A stretch of DNA of 43,749 nucleotides from Dokdonella_A sp964582225 (GCA_964582225.1 CAZORA010000020.1:1-43749); one strand, 5' to 3'. Counted from the stretch's first letter, positions 8,712-17,637 are shown. Notes: generated by a model not told the origin, from the sequence alone. Numbers and translations: made by a program.

Positions 8712-10892
8712 TCAGCTGCGCGGCCGCAGCTCCCAGGCGTGGTGAATTCGCGGGCTGCGCGCGAAGTCGAAGGGGACGCTCGCGCGGCCGATATCGACAA
8801 GGTCGAAACTCTCGGCGACCGCCGCGTGCAGACGGAACCGCCGCAGGTTGTTGGAAAACAGAATGAGTCCGCCCGGCGCCAGCCGCTCGCCCGCAAGCTG
8901 CAGAAGCTCGAGGTGATCGCGCTGCACGTCGAAATCGGCGGCGCGGGCCGAGTTGGAGAAGCTCGGCGGGTCGATGAAGATCAGCTCGTAGCGACTGCGG
9001 TCGTGGCGCAGCCACTGCATGACGTCGGCCTGCTGCAGGAGATGCGTCGGCCCACCCAATCGGTTGATTTCGAAGTTGCGGGTGGCCCAGTCCAGGTAGG
9101 TCGCCGAGAGGTCCACGCTGGCGGTCGAGCGGGCGCCGCCGGCGGCCGCGAACACGCTGGCGCTGGCCGTGTAGCAGAACAGGTTCAGGAAGCTGCGCCC
9201 GCGCGCGAGCTCGCGAATTCGCGCGCGCAGCGGCCGGTGATCGAGAAACAGGCCGGTGTCGAGGTAGTCGAACAGGTTCACCCGCAGGCGCAGCCCGCCC
9301 TCCTCCACGATCAGGAACTCGCCGCGCTCGGCCATGCGCCCGTAGCGCGCGCCGCCCTTGCCGCGCTGGCGGGTCTTGATCGCGACGCGCTCGCGCGGCA
9401 GCTCGAAGGCGTGCATCGCCGCCTGCACCAGCTCGCCCAGGCGCACTCGCGCGCGCTCCGCCGGCACGCTCGGCGGCGGCGCGTACTCCTGCAGGTGCAG
9501 CCAGACCTGCGGCTGCGCGGATGCGGACTCACCGTCGCGGGCCACCGCGGTGTAGACGTCGATCGCGGCGGCGTGGGTCGGCAGGTCGGCGTCGTAGATC
9601 CGATAGCAGGAGACGCCTTCGCGCTCGAGGCGTCGGCGCAGGTGGCGCTGATTCTTCACGATGCGGTTGGCGACCGCCTCGGCGTCGGCGCTCAGCGGCC
9701 GCTCGATCCGTGGCCGCGGCGCCTTCGCCAGCGGCTCGAACAGCAGCAGCCGACATTCCAGCGCACCGTTGAACAGCGCGTAGCGCCGATCCGCGCGCAG
9801 GCCGAGCGCATGACCGAGCGCCTCGTCGCCGACGATGATCGCGGCGCGCCAGTCGCCGAGCTTCTCGCGCAGGCGGCGGCCGAAGGCCCCGTAGGTTTCC
9901 GCCAGCGCCTCGCGCTCGCCCAGGCGCTCGCCGTAGGGCGGATTGCAGACCACCAGCCCCGGCCGCTCGCCCGCGTCCGGGCGCTCCAGACGATCCGCCG
10001 GACCGCGGGTCAGCTGCAGAAAGCCGGCCACTCCCGCCGCCTGCGCGTTGCGCCGCGCGATCGCCAGCGCGGCCGGATCGAGGTCGCGGCCGAAGAACGC
10101 CGCAGGCAGCGTGCGCAGGCCGGCATCGGCGCGCGCCTGCGCTTCCTCGAGCAGCGCCTGCCAGCGCGTCGGATCGTGCTGCAGCCAGCCGCTGAAGCCC
10201 CAGTAGTCGCGGCGCAGTCCGGGCGCCACGTCGGCCGCCATCAGGGCGCCTTCGATCAGCAGGGTGCCGCCGCCGCACATGGGGTCGAACAGGCTTCCCC
10301 CCGCGGCGAACGTGGCCGGCCAGCCGCCGCGCAGCAGGATCGCGCAGGCCAGGTTTTCCTTCAGCGGCGCCTCGCTCTGGGCGACGCGCCAGCCGCGCCG
10401 GTGCAGCGGTTCGCCGGACAGATCGAGCGACAGCGTCGCGCGCCCCTTGTGCAGGCGCAGGTGGACGCGCAGCGAGGGGCGCTGGGGCTCGACATCGGGT
10501 CGTGAACCGCGCCGCTCGCGCAGCTGATCGACGATGGCGTCCTTCACCCGCAGCGCCGCGTACGCGCTGTGCCGGAGCGCGCCGCTGCTGCCCGCCGCAT
10601 CCACCGCGAGGCTGCCCTGCGCGGCCAGGTGTCGCGTCCAGTCGACCGCTTGCACGCCGGCGTAGAGCGCGTCGGCGTCGGCCGCATCGAACTCGCCGAG
10701 CTGCAGCAGCACCCGACTTGCCAGGCGCGACCACAGGCAGGCGCGCAGCGCGAGCTCGAGGCCGCCGCCAAAATGCACGCCGGCCAGCGCCTCGCGCGCG
10801 TCCTCCGCGCCCAGCTTACGCAGTTCGTCGCGCAGCAGCAGCTCGAGCCCCTTCGGGCAGCTGGCAAAAAACTGCAGCGCGGCGGCGTTCAT
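8712..10892 (-). CDS. rlmL: Bifunctional 23S rRNA methyltransferase RlmL/RlmK (rlmKL)
   Basis: 726 residues from ATG 10892 (MNAAALQFFASCPKGLELLL), close to the E. coli enzyme's length of about 700. It carries a THUMP domain (about 45-155), an N-terminal methyltransferase (FDPMCGGGT, then NPPYGERLGE) that makes m2G2445, and a C-terminal RlmI-like methyltransferase (FLNLFCYTAS, then DPPSFSNS) that makes m7G2069. The protein acts on naked 23S rRNA during ribosome assembly in the cytoplasm. Both catalytic centres look intact. The frame remains open upstream to 11024 but overlaps the hydrolase gene; the MNAAALQFF start agrees with family N termini. The hydrolase gene ends 19 bp upstream on the same strand, so the two are probably co-transcribed. 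Confidence 0.96.
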   Translation of the reverse strand: MNAAALQFFASCPKGLELLLRDELRKLGAEDAREALAGVHFGGGLELALRACLWSRLASRVLLQLGEFDAADADALYAGVQAVDWTRHLAAQGSLAVDAAGSSGALRHSAYAALRVKDAIVDQLRERRGSRPDVEPQRPSLRVHLRLHKGRATLSLDLSGEPLHRRGWRVAQSEAPLKENLACAILLRGGWPATFAAGGSLFDPMCGGGTLLIEGALMAADVAPGLRRDYWGFSGWLQHDPTRWQALLEEAQARADAGLRTLPAAFFGRDLDPAALAIARRNAQAAGVAGFLQLTRGPADRLERPDAGERPGLVVCNPPYGERLGEREALAETYGAFGRRLREKLGDWRAAIIVGDEALGHALGLRADRRYALFNGALECRLLLFEPLAKAPRPRIERPLSADAEAVANRIVKNQRHLRRRLEREGVSCYRIYDADLPTHAAAIDVYTAVARDGESASAQPQVWLHLQEYAPPPSVPAERARVRLGELVQAAMHAFELPRERVAIKTRQRGKGGARYGRMAERGEFLIVEEGGLRLRVNLFDYLDTGLFLDHRPLRARIRELARGRSFLNLFCYTASASVFAAAGGARSTASVDLSATYLDWATRNFEINRLGGPTHLLQQADVMQWLRHDRSRYELIFIDPPSFSNSARAADFDVQRDHLELLQLAGERLAPGGLILFSNNLRRFRLHAAVAESFDLVDIGRASVPFDFARSPRIHHAWELRPRS

Positions 10893-10911
10893 CGGGCGTC
10901 GACCAGCGGGC

Positions 10912-11424
10912 TCAGGCGAGCCCGGCCAGGAACCGGCCAAACTGTTCGGCGCAGAACTCGACGTGGGCGGCGAGGCGGTGCTCGTCGTCGACCACGTGGA
11001 GGAGCGCGCGGCGCGCGCGCGCAAACTCGATCACCGGCGCCAGCGGGCACAGCTCGTCGCGCCAGCCGTGGACCAGCGCGGTCGGCACCTCCGCTGCGGC
11101 AAACGGCACCGGCATTCCGGGCAGGCCGACCGGCAGCGCCATCAGGAACAGCCCGCGCGGCGCGCGCCGCAGCGAAGCCAGGCCCGATACGTAGGCGCCC
11201 ATGCTGGAGCCGGCAAGAACCACCGTCTCGGCAGCCGGCACCTGCGCCAGCAGGGCAGCGACCCGCGCCTCGACCGCCGCGGCATCGCGGCTACGGTCGA
11301 TCTCACGATAATCGGGGCGCCGGCTGGCCCAGCCCTGTGCTTCGGCAACCGCCGCCAGCGCGCTGACCTTGCTCGCCGCCGGCCCGCTCTCCAGGCCGTG
11401 AGACAGGATGACCGTGCCCTTCAT
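10912..11424 (-). CDS. Small alpha/beta hydrolase
   Basis: 170 residues from ATG 11424, preceded by GGGAA five bases upstream; an in-frame GTG at 11436 would add four residues. Visible catalytic elements: oxyanion region LSHGLESGP (7-15), nucleophile elbow GSSMGAY, acid in HGWRDELCP and histidine in DDEHRL. No signal peptide, so cytosolic. It resembles the short YqiA/dienelactone-hydrolase-like esterases; the substrate cannot be told from sequence. It is first gene of a likely operon with rlmL. A TATGCT box at 11452-11457 (minus strand) may be its -10. It is divergent from the amidase gene, with 96 bp between the starts. Confidence 0.85.
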   Translation of the reverse strand: MKGTVILSHGLESGPAASKVSALAAVAEAQGWASRRPDYREIDRSRDAAAVEARVAALLAQVPAAETVVLAGSSMGAYVSGLASLRRAPRGLFLMALPVGLPGMPVPFAAAEVPTALVHGWRDELCPLAPVIEFARARRALLHVVDDEHRLAAHVEFCAEQFGRFLAGLA

Positions 11425-11520
11425 GGTGTTTCCCACGCAAAAATCGCCGACAGCATAGCCACTCCGCCGGCGTCCACCCAGCTGCTAGCCTTGCCTGCAC
11501 CGGACCAAGGCGCCGTCAGC

Positions 11521-12138
11521 ATGCAAGGTCTCCAGATCGAAGATTGGCCCCTGCCCTACGCGGGCCGGCTCGAGGCGCGCGCGCCCGGCGCCATCGATCT
11601 GGTGGTGATCCACTGCACCGAGCTGCCCGATCTGGCGACGGCGCGCGAATACGGCGAGCGCATCCAGCACGCGCAGAGCGCGACCGGCAACAGCGGCCAT
11701 TACTACATCGACCGCGACGGGCGCGCGCTGCGCTTCGTCGACGAGCTGCGCGTCGCCCACCACGTGGCCGGCTGGAACGCGCGCTCGATTGGCATCGAAC
11801 TGGTGAACCTGGGGCGCTTTCCGCACTGGGCCGACAGCCGCCATCAGCGCTTCGAGGAAGCCTATCCGGAAGCCCAGATCGACGCGCTGCTCGCGCTGCT
11901 CGAGCATCTGCGCGCGAGCCTGCCCGATCTGCGCTGGATCGCCGCCCACGCCGACCTCGACCAGCGCCTGGAACCGGCCAGCAACGACCCCTCGATCCTG
12001 CTGCGCCGGCGCCTGGACCCCGGCCCGCGATTCCCCTGGGAGGCGGTGCTGGCACGCTGCCGGCTGAGCCGCCTGCCGGCCGGGCCGGCAGCGGCGACGG
12101 CTATACTCCGAGCCTTTGGTCCAGGCGCACCCCCATGA
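11521..12138 (+). CDS. N-acetylmuramoyl-L-alanine amidase (Amidase_2, AmpD-like)
   Basis: 205 residues. The family cleaves the bond between N-acetylmuramic acid and L-Ala in peptidoglycan or muropeptides using Zn2+. Zinc ligands appear as VIHCTE (first His), AHHVAGWN, and AAHADLDQRLEPASNDPS (last His and Asp). SIGIELVN is the typical central strand. The usual K..DPG near the C terminus is replaced by SNDPS, so this is a divergent AmpD-like enzyme. No signal peptide is present from ATG 11521, suggesting a cytoplasmic recycling role rather than an autolysin. The frame is open far upstream but without family similarity. The last four bases overlap the tesB start (ATGA), indicating coupling. Confidence 0.88.
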   Translation: MQGLQIEDWPLPYAGRLEARAPGAIDLVVIHCTELPDLATAREYGERIQHAQSATGNSGHYYIDRDGRALRFVDELRVAHHVAGWNARSIGIELVNLGRFPHWADSRHQRFEEAYPEAQIDALLALLEHLRASLPDLRWIAAHADLDQRLEPASNDPSILLRRRLDPGPRFPWEAVLARCRLSRLPAGPAAATAILRAFGPGAPP

Positions 12139-13004
12139 ACTCATCCGCCGTCGTCGAGCTGCTGAACCTGCTGCGCCTCGAGCGACTCGAGGACAACCTG
12201 TTCCGTGGCGAAAGCCGCGACATCGGCACGCGCCAGGTGTTCGGCGGGCAGGTGCTCGGCCAGGCGCTGTCGGCTGCGCAGCAGACCGTGGCGGACGATC
12301 GCGTCGCGCACTCGCTGCACGCCTACTTCCTGCGCGCTGGCGACATCGAGAAACCGATCATCTTCAACGTCGAGCGCACCCGCGACGGCGGCAGCTTTTC
12401 GGTGCGCCGGGTGATCGCGATCCAGCATGGCCAGCCAATCTTCAATTTTTCCGCCTCGTTCCAGATCGACGAGCCCGGCGTCGAGCACCAGCTGCCGATG
12501 CCGAGCGTGCCGATGCCGGCAGATCTCGAGCCGCCACGGCCGTTGCCGCCCGAGGAGATGGCCAAACTCTCGCCCAAGCTGCAGCGCTGGTTCGGCCGCT
12601 CCGGACCCTTCGAGTTCCGCCACGTCTATCCACGCGACGAGCTCAATCCGCCCAAGCGCCCGCCGTTCCAGCAGGTCTGGTTCCGCCTGAGCGAGCCGAT
12701 CCCCGACCAGCCAGCGCTGCACCGCAGCCTCCTCGCCTACGCCTCGGACTTCCATCTGCTCGGCACCACCATGTTTCCGCACGGCATTTCCTTCCTGCAG
12801 CAGCACGTGCAGGTGGTGAGTCTCGATCACGCGCTGTGGTTCCATCGGCCGCTTCGCGTCGACCAGTGGCTGCTCTACTCCTGCGACAGTCCGAGCGCGC
12901 AGGGCGGGCGTGGGCTGGCGCGCGGCATGATCTACGCCGAGGACGGCCGGCTGGTCGCATCCACCTCCCAGGAAGGCCTGATCCGGCTGCGCCCGAATCG
13001 CTGA
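12135..13004 (+). CDS. tesB: Acyl-CoA thioesterase II (TesB)
   Basis: 289 residues, matching E. coli TesB (286). It hydrolyses medium- and long-chain acyl-CoAs in the cytoplasm. The double hot-dog fold is visible: GRQVFGGQVLGQAL-type segment at about 32-48, AHSLHAYFLRAGD (about 58-70), RRVIAIQHGQPIFNFSASFQ, and the second half with DFHLLGTTMFPHG (catalytic Asp in YASDF), SLDHALWFHRP and GLARGMIYAEDGRLVAST. The start ATG overlaps the amidase stop by 4 bp. A DUF2007 gene starts 24 bp downstream. Identification is secure. Confidence 0.96.
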   Translation: MNSSAVVELLNLLRLERLEDNLFRGESRDIGTRQVFGGQVLGQALSAAQQTVADDRVAHSLHAYFLRAGDIEKPIIFNVERTRDGGSFSVRRVIAIQHGQPIFNFSASFQIDEPGVEHQLPMPSVPMPADLEPPRPLPPEEMAKLSPKLQRWFGRSGPFEFRHVYPRDELNPPKRPPFQQVWFRLSEPIPDQPALHRSLLAYASDFHLLGTTMFPHGISFLQQHVQVVSLDHALWFHRPLRVDQWLLYSCDSPSAQGGRGLARGMIYAEDGRLVASTSQEGLIRLRPNR

Positions 13005-13028
13005 ACCCGTTTTGGCTAGGATGAGCGT

Positions 13029-13412
13029 ATGCGTCAGATCTACAGCTCACCGCGAATCGAGAACGTCGAGCGCGTGGTGGCGCTGATGGCCGCCAACGGC
13101 ATCGAGACTTCGGTGCAGAATCGCCGCGGCTATCAGGGCGCCGACTGGCGACGCTTCAGCTACGCCCGTCCCGCGGGACGCGAGTCCTGGCCGCAGGTCT
13201 CGATCGTGCGCGCCGAGGACCAGACCCTCGCCCGGCGCCTGCTGCGCGAAGCCGGCATCGAACCCGCCACCCGCTTTGCCGACGAGCTCGCCGCCGCGCG
13301 CAGCGCCGGCGACACCCGCGGCTATGAGCGCGCATCCTCGCGCGTGCGCCTGGTGCTGCTGGCATTGATCGTCGGTGTGATGCTGTTGATCGGCTTCGCC
13401 CTGCTCAAATGA
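13029..13412 (+). CDS. DUF2007-like protein with C-terminal membrane anchor
   Basis: 127 residues. The N-terminal half (MRQIYSSPRIENVERVVALM; about 1-80) looks like the DUF2007 fold (putative signal-transducing, PII-like), including PQVSIVRAEDQTLARRLLREAG. The C terminus has one hydrophobic segment (about 104-125, LVLLALIVGVMLLIGFALL), so the domain is probably tethered to the inner membrane with the N terminus in the cytosol. Similar proteins in Xanthomonas are labelled pathogenicity-like, without a known function. The stretch TAGGATGAG just upstream of ATG 13029 offers a ribosome site. It may be co-transcribed with tesB (24-bp gap). Confidence 0.75.
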   Translation: MRQIYSSPRIENVERVVALMAANGIETSVQNRRGYQGADWRRFSYARPAGRESWPQVSIVRAEDQTLARRLLREAGIEPATRFADELAAARSAGDTRGYERASSRVRLVLLALIVGVMLLIGFALLK

Positions 13413-13497
13413 GCTCCGCCGCGCCGCAGCGAAACCGCGCATACGCCTACAGCAGCGCGAACCAGCCATAAATCGACCCCGGCGTCAGTCCTCCGCC

Positions 13498-13920
13498 CGT
13501 CGCACCCGCGCAGGCGGGAGCCCAGCGACTTTGATTTCAAAGGCTCGAAGTCGAAGGACGCGGGCCTTCGCGGGCATGATCGACTGACTCGGACTCTGCT
13601 CCGCGAGGGTGCACTGCGTGAGGCGCTTGGCAAAGACGCAAGCAAAGGCGCTGGGCTCCCGCCTGCGCGGGAGCGACGAAGAAAGGGTTCACGGGAATGC
13701 GAGGTGCGCGCGCGGGAGCGACGAAGAACAAGGCCGCGGAGATGCGGGGTGCACGCGCTGGAGAAAGAAACGCGCAGCGACCAAGGGCTCCCGCGTACGC
13801 GGGAGCCCCGAGAATGCATCGGCCCGTTCAGAGGTTCCTTCAGCCCGGCAGCGACCCCACCCACCCGTCGCACCCGCGCAGGCGGGTGCCCAGCGACTTT
13901 GATTTCAACGGCTCGAAGTC
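13498..13920. repeat. Cluster of degenerate hairpin repeats between convergent genes
   Basis: The 571-bp gap 13413-13983 holds no supported gene. It contains two direct copies of a roughly 55-bp unit (13498-13553 and 13866-13920; both begin CGTCGCACCCGCGCAGGCGG and end GGCTCGAAGTC). Inverted half-copies lie around 13650-13685 and 13786-13812 (GGCTCCCGC...GCGGGAGCC hairpins). The unit is the interior of the MITE at 4167-4294 without its terminal repeats. The site lies between the convergent DUF2007 and metalloprotease genes. Confidence 0.8.
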
Positions 13921-13983
13921 GGAGACTATCCGCCGGCGCGAGCACGGCCGGCAGGCTCGAGCCTTTCCCGGCGCGCGCGGCTT

Positions 13984-16422
13984 CTAGATCGGCGCGCCCG
14001 GCGGAATCGTCGGCGGCGCGCGCAGCTTGACCGCGGCTGGATCGGCCAGAAAGCGCTCGATCAGGCCGGCGGCCTCGCTGCGGCTCGGTGAATCCGCGCC
14101 GCGCTGCAGGCGCCCAGCCCAGCCGGCGAGCGCAAGGCGCATCCTGGCGGCGACCTGCGGATGCAGCACCTCGCCGTTCAGGCTGTGCAGGAGGGACTCC
14201 AGCACGACCCAATTAGCCGCCTCCTGCACCGCCGCGGCGCCACTCGGTAGCCCCGGCGGCCGGTGCTGCCAGCTGGCGCGAAACGTGGCCTCCAGCAGCT
14301 CGCCAACGCCGGGCATCGCCGGATCGCGCGCGTGCTGCCAGGCGAGGCGATTGACGCGCTCCGGTGCGAACAGGAACTCGCTGGTCTGCGCCGCGGCCGC
14401 CTCAGCAGCGGCGAGCGGATCGAACAGCGGCGCCATGCCGGTGGCGAAGTATTCGCGGCCGCGCCGATATTCGTTGCCGGGCGGCGTGACCAAATCGAGC
14501 ACGTTCGCCGGCAGCGCGAGCTGCTCGGCGCCAAGCGTCGAGACCAGTCGCTCGATCGCAGCGCGCTGCGTCGCGGCCTCGACCGGCGCTGCACCGAGCG
14601 GCCCCTCGCCCGCTTCCGCATAGCGATAGCTCACGCCGCCGATCAGCCGCGCCACCGCTTCCGACTGGTAGCGGTGCAGCAGGTACAGCGGCACCAGCCG
14701 CGCCTCGATCTCGCCGGCCTGGCGGTCCGGCGGCAGCACGCCGCGCGAAAAGTTGGCGAGCGCCACGGCCCGTATCCGCAGCAGCGAGTCGAAGGCCGCG
14801 AGCGGATCCGCGCCGAAATCCCACAGCAAACCATCGCGCTCGGCGTCACCCGGCGCGCGCGCATCCTGGTCGGCGATATAGCCGTAGCCGGCACGGGCGA
14901 TGTCTGCGCGCAGGCGCGCCAGCGCCGCCGCCTCGCCGCCCGGAGCGAACTCGCCGTAGGCGTGGGCGACGATGAAGTCGTCCCAGGGGCCCGTGCCGAC
15001 CCCGTAGGCGTCGCCGAGGCTCACCGAGCCGTCGGCCTCCAGCTTGAGCAACGGATGTGGGTAATCCATGACCGAGCCGTTGCCGTGGCGGCTGGCGGAA
15101 AAGTTGTGGGCGAAGCCAAGGGCGTGTCCGACTTCGTGAGCGGCGAGCTGGCGCAGGCGGGCGAGCGCCATCTGCTCGGCCTTGCCGGCCAGCTCAGCCG
15201 AGTTCGGCTTGTCATAAGGCGCGAGCAGGGTTTCGGCAATCAGGATGTCCTGGCGCACGCGCTGCGAGCCCAGGGTGACGGCGCCCTTGATGATCTCGCC
15301 CGTGCGTGGATCGACGATCGGTTGACCGTAGGACCAGCCGCGGGTGCGCCGGTGGGCCCAGGTGATGAGGCTGTAGCGCACGTCCATCGGATCGGCGCCT
15401 TCGGGCAGCAGCTCGACTCGATAGGCGTTCTCGAAGCCCGCCTTCGCGAAAGACGCGGCCCACCAGCTGGCGCCTTCGAGCAGGGCCCGGCGCACCGGCT
15501 CAGGCGCGCCGCGGTCGACGTAGAAGACGATCGGCTTGAGCACTTCGCCGGAGCGCGCCGCGGGATCGCGATGCTGCAGCCGGAAGCGCGGCTGCACGCG
15601 CTGGTCGAGGCTCGCCGCGAGCGGCTGCGCGTAGTCGAGCCAGCCCACGCTGAGGCCGCCGGACGCCGGGTGATAGGGGCGCGGCGCAAACCCCGGCGGC
15701 GGCAGGCGCACCAGGCTCAGGTGCTGGCGCAGGCTGAAGCTGTGCGCGTCCATCGCCACCTCGCGCACGTGGCGCCCCTCGCCCGGCCCCTGGAAGGTCA
15801 GCAAAGCCTCGAGCTCGGTGTTGTCGGGGAAGCTCCTGGCGTCTTCGGGCAAGACGGCGCTGCGCGCGGCATCGACCTCGTAGCGGCCCTGCTGGGTGAA
15901 GGCCAGGCGGCGCGCCACGCCGTGGCGGTCGGAAGTCAGGAAATCGCCGAAGTCGACCAGCAGCCGGCCCTCGGCGCCGCCCTGCTCGGCCAGGATCCTG
16001 CCCGACCAGAGCACGGATTCGGGAAACGCCTGGCGCACGCTGAGCGCTTCGTCGGCACTCTCGGTCGCGGCGCGAAACTTCGTGTTGAGCTCGACCAGGA
16101 GCAGCCGCTCGCCGGCGCGGCGGAACTCGACCAGCTGCGCCTCGCCGCTCTGCCCGCGGTCGAGGCCGATATCGTTCGAACCGAGACTCCAGGGCAGCGA
16201 CACGATCATCAGGAAAGGCTCGTTCAGCTCGCGCACGCCGAGCAGCACGCGCCCCCGCTGCGCATCGCGCCAGACGTCGAAGAAACCCGGCAGGTGCTCG
16301 GCCGCGCGGGTCGCTTCGCTGAAGCTCGACTTCGGCGCGGCCTCCGCCGCGACAACCGACCCGCCGGCCAGCAGGCCGCAGGTCGCCAGCAGCAGCGGGA
16401 ACAGGTGATGCTTGAGCTTCAT
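13984..16422 (-). CDS. Large secreted zinc metalloprotease (DUF5117/DUF4953 type)
   Basis: 812 residues. A signal peptide covers about 1-26 (HHLFPLLLATCGLLAGGSVVAA). The zinc motif HEVGHALGFAH spans residues 429-439 (H429, E430, H433, H439), a metzincin-like HExxHxxGFxH. A downstream SVMDYPHP supplies the usual Met-turn. The N-terminal half (FFDVWRDAQRGRVLLGVREL, NDIGLDRGQ, FRLQHRDPAARSGEVLKPI) resembles DUF5117 and the C-terminal part DUF4953, found in periplasmic or outer-membrane-associated proteins of gammaproteobacteria and Bacteroidetes. Substrates are unknown. The gene stands alone, flanked on both sides by hairpin repeats. The ATG is followed by a typical K-rich n-region, supporting the start; upstream TTGGGAGAAATTGG provides a ribosome site. 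Confidence 0.9.
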   Translation of the reverse strand: MKLKHHLFPLLLATCGLLAGGSVVAAEAAPKSSFSEATRAAEHLPGFFDVWRDAQRGRVLLGVRELNEPFLMIVSLPWSLGSNDIGLDRGQSGEAQLVEFRRAGERLLLVELNTKFRAATESADEALSVRQAFPESVLWSGRILAEQGGAEGRLLVDFGDFLTSDRHGVARRLAFTQQGRYEVDAARSAVLPEDARSFPDNTELEALLTFQGPGEGRHVREVAMDAHSFSLRQHLSLVRLPPPGFAPRPYHPASGGLSVGWLDYAQPLAASLDQRVQPRFRLQHRDPAARSGEVLKPIVFYVDRGAPEPVRRALLEGASWWAASFAKAGFENAYRVELLPEGADPMDVRYSLITWAHRRTRGWSYGQPIVDPRTGEIIKGAVTLGSQRVRQDILIAETLLAPYDKPNSAELAGKAEQMALARLRQLAAHEVGHALGFAHNFSASRHGNGSVMDYPHPLLKLEADGSVSLGDAYGVGTGPWDDFIVAHAYGEFAPGGEAAALARLRADIARAGYGYIADQDARAPGDAERDGLLWDFGADPLAAFDSLLRIRAVALANFSRGVLPPDRQAGEIEARLVPLYLLHRYQSEAVARLIGGVSYRYAEAGEGPLGAAPVEAATQRAAIERLVSTLGAEQLALPANVLDLVTPPGNEYRRGREYFATGMAPLFDPLAAAEAAAAQTSEFLFAPERVNRLAWQHARDPAMPGVGELLEATFRASWQHRPPGLPSGAAAVQEAANWVVLESLLHSLNGEVLHPQVAARMRLALAGWAGRLQRGADSPSRSEAAGLIERFLADPAAVKLRAPPTIPPGAPI

Positions 16423-16492
16423 CCAATTTCTCCCAAGCTCACTGCACGGATTGGAAACACGGGAAATACGTGAACACGTCGATCTTCATTTT

Positions 16493-16845
16493 GTCACTCC
16501 CGCGAAAGCGAGCGCCACCGCGACCGTGATTTCAACGGCTCGAAGTCACTGGATGCCCGCCTTCGCGGGCATGACGGACTGGTTGCGATCTTCCCCCATC
16601 GTTCCCGCGATCCACCATCGTCGCGCCCGCGCAGACGGGAGCTCAGCGCCTTTCCGGCCCATCGCTCGAAGTCGCTGGATGCCCGCCTTCGCGGGCATGA
16701 CGGACTGGTTGCGATCTTCCCCGTCGCGCCCGCGATTCACCATCGTCCCTCCCGCGATTCACCATCGTCGCTCCCGCGATCCACCATCGTCGCTCCCGCG
16801 CAGGCGGGAGCCCAGCGCCTTTCCGGCCCATCGCTCGAAGTCGCG
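16493..16845. repeat. Tandemly expanded hairpin repeats
   Basis: The 474-bp gap 16423-16896 has no supported gene. It holds three partial units of the MITE-interior family. A perfect 48-bp direct repeat occurs at 16549-16596 and 16675-16722 (starts CTGGATGCCCGCCTTCGCGG, ends GCGATCTTCCCC), 126 bp apart. The third unit (about 16787-16845) keeps only the left arm. Confidence 0.8.
16732..16797. repeat. Three tandem 22-bp repeats
   Basis: 16732-16753, 16754-16775 and 16776-16797 are head-to-tail copies beginning GCGATTCACCATCGTC or GCGATCCACCATCGTC and ending CTCCC; adjacent copies differ at one base each. They match the left edge of the hairpin unit and appear to be an internal expansion of it. 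No spacers, so not CRISPR. Confidence 0.85.
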
Positions 16846-16896
16846 GGAAGACCGCCTCCAGCCACGACGAATCGCCCCAGGCTTTGCCGGCAAGGA

Positions 16897-17583
16897 TCAA
16901 CCGCCCTCGACTCGCGTGCGCAGCGTGTCCAGCTCTTCGCGCAGGCTGGCGAGCTCCGCTTCCAGGCGCTCCACGCGCTCGGCGAGGCCGCTGCGCGGTT
17001 CAGCCGCGCTCGCAGTCGCGGCGGAGGACTGCCAGGCTTCCGCATCGACGGCGCCGCTGAGCAGATGCATGTAGCGATCCTCGCGTTGGCCGGCGGCGCG
17101 GCCCAAACACGTGACCAGCGCCGGCGCGCGATTCATCAGCCGCTCGAGCGTGTCGCGCACGTCCTCGAGCGAGGGAAAGCGGAACAACCGCTCGCTGCGC
17201 GAGAGGAGTTCCGGCAGGGTCTGCGGTCCGCGCAGCAGCATCAGGCAGAGCACCGCGCGCTGCCGCGAGGTCGTGCCGTAGGTCTCGTCGAAGCGGTGCT
17301 CATAGCGCCGCACGCGCTGCGAGGACGGCGCCACGCGCACCAGGCCGCGCTCTTCCATCCGCCGCAGGGCGTGCGCCACCTCGCCCGGCTCGAGCTGCAG
17401 GACCGGATCGCGGCTGGTCTTCTGGTTGCTGGCGGTAACGATCGCGTTTTCGGTCAGCGGGTAGACGTCCGGCGTCAGCGCCTGCTTCTCGACCAGACAG
17501 CCCAGGATGCGCGCCTCGGTCGGACTCAGCGGCTCGATCGCGGGGACGGCCTGGAGAAGGTCGGAATCGACGGTTTCGCTCAT
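16897..17583 (-). CDS. yceH: YceH family (UPF0502/DUF480) protein
   Basis: 228 residues from ATG 17583 (MSETVDSDLLQ). LSPTEARILGCLVEKQALTP, DVYPLTENAIVTASNQKTSR and GEVAHALRRMEERGLV are hallmarks of the family, which has two winged-helix domains and an unknown cellular role (possibly DNA-binding). The second domain covers about 110-180. The C terminus carries a heptad pattern (LAERVERLEAELASLREEL, about 200-222), suggesting a coiled-coil oligomerisation helix. The ArnT-like gene ends 54 bp upstream on the same strand. The frame is open to 17628, but those residues lack family similarity. Confidence 0.9.
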   Translation of the reverse strand: MSETVDSDLLQAVPAIEPLSPTEARILGCLVEKQALTPDVYPLTENAIVTASNQKTSRDPVLQLEPGEVAHALRRMEERGLVRVAPSSQRVRRYEHRFDETYGTTSRQRAVLCLMLLRGPQTLPELLSRSERLFRFPSLEDVRDTLERLMNRAPALVTCLGRAAGQREDRYMHLLSGAVDAEAWQSSAATASAAEPRSGLAERVERLEAELASLREELDTLRTRVEGG

Positions 17584-17637
17584 GCGCTGCCCGTGTCGCT
17601 GCAGAAAACCGCAGTGTAGCGAGCACACTCCGCTCCT

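Noticed and set aside
10963..11520. Longer amidase reading frame starting upstream of 11521
   Set aside because: The extension overlaps the minus-strand hydrolase gene and has no amidase similarity.
13597..13900. Small plus-strand frames of 90-108 codons in the repeat gap
   Set aside because: They read through hairpin repeats, giving repetitive Arg/Gly-rich peptides, and no ribosome site is seen.
14263..16473. 736-codon plus-strand frame opposite the metalloprotease
   Set aside because: No signal peptide or domain; the minus strand has a full metalloprotease with HEVGHALGFAH.
16732..16797. Short repeats considered as CRISPR
   Set aside because: Units are 22 bp and directly adjacent, without spacers, and no cas genes are present.
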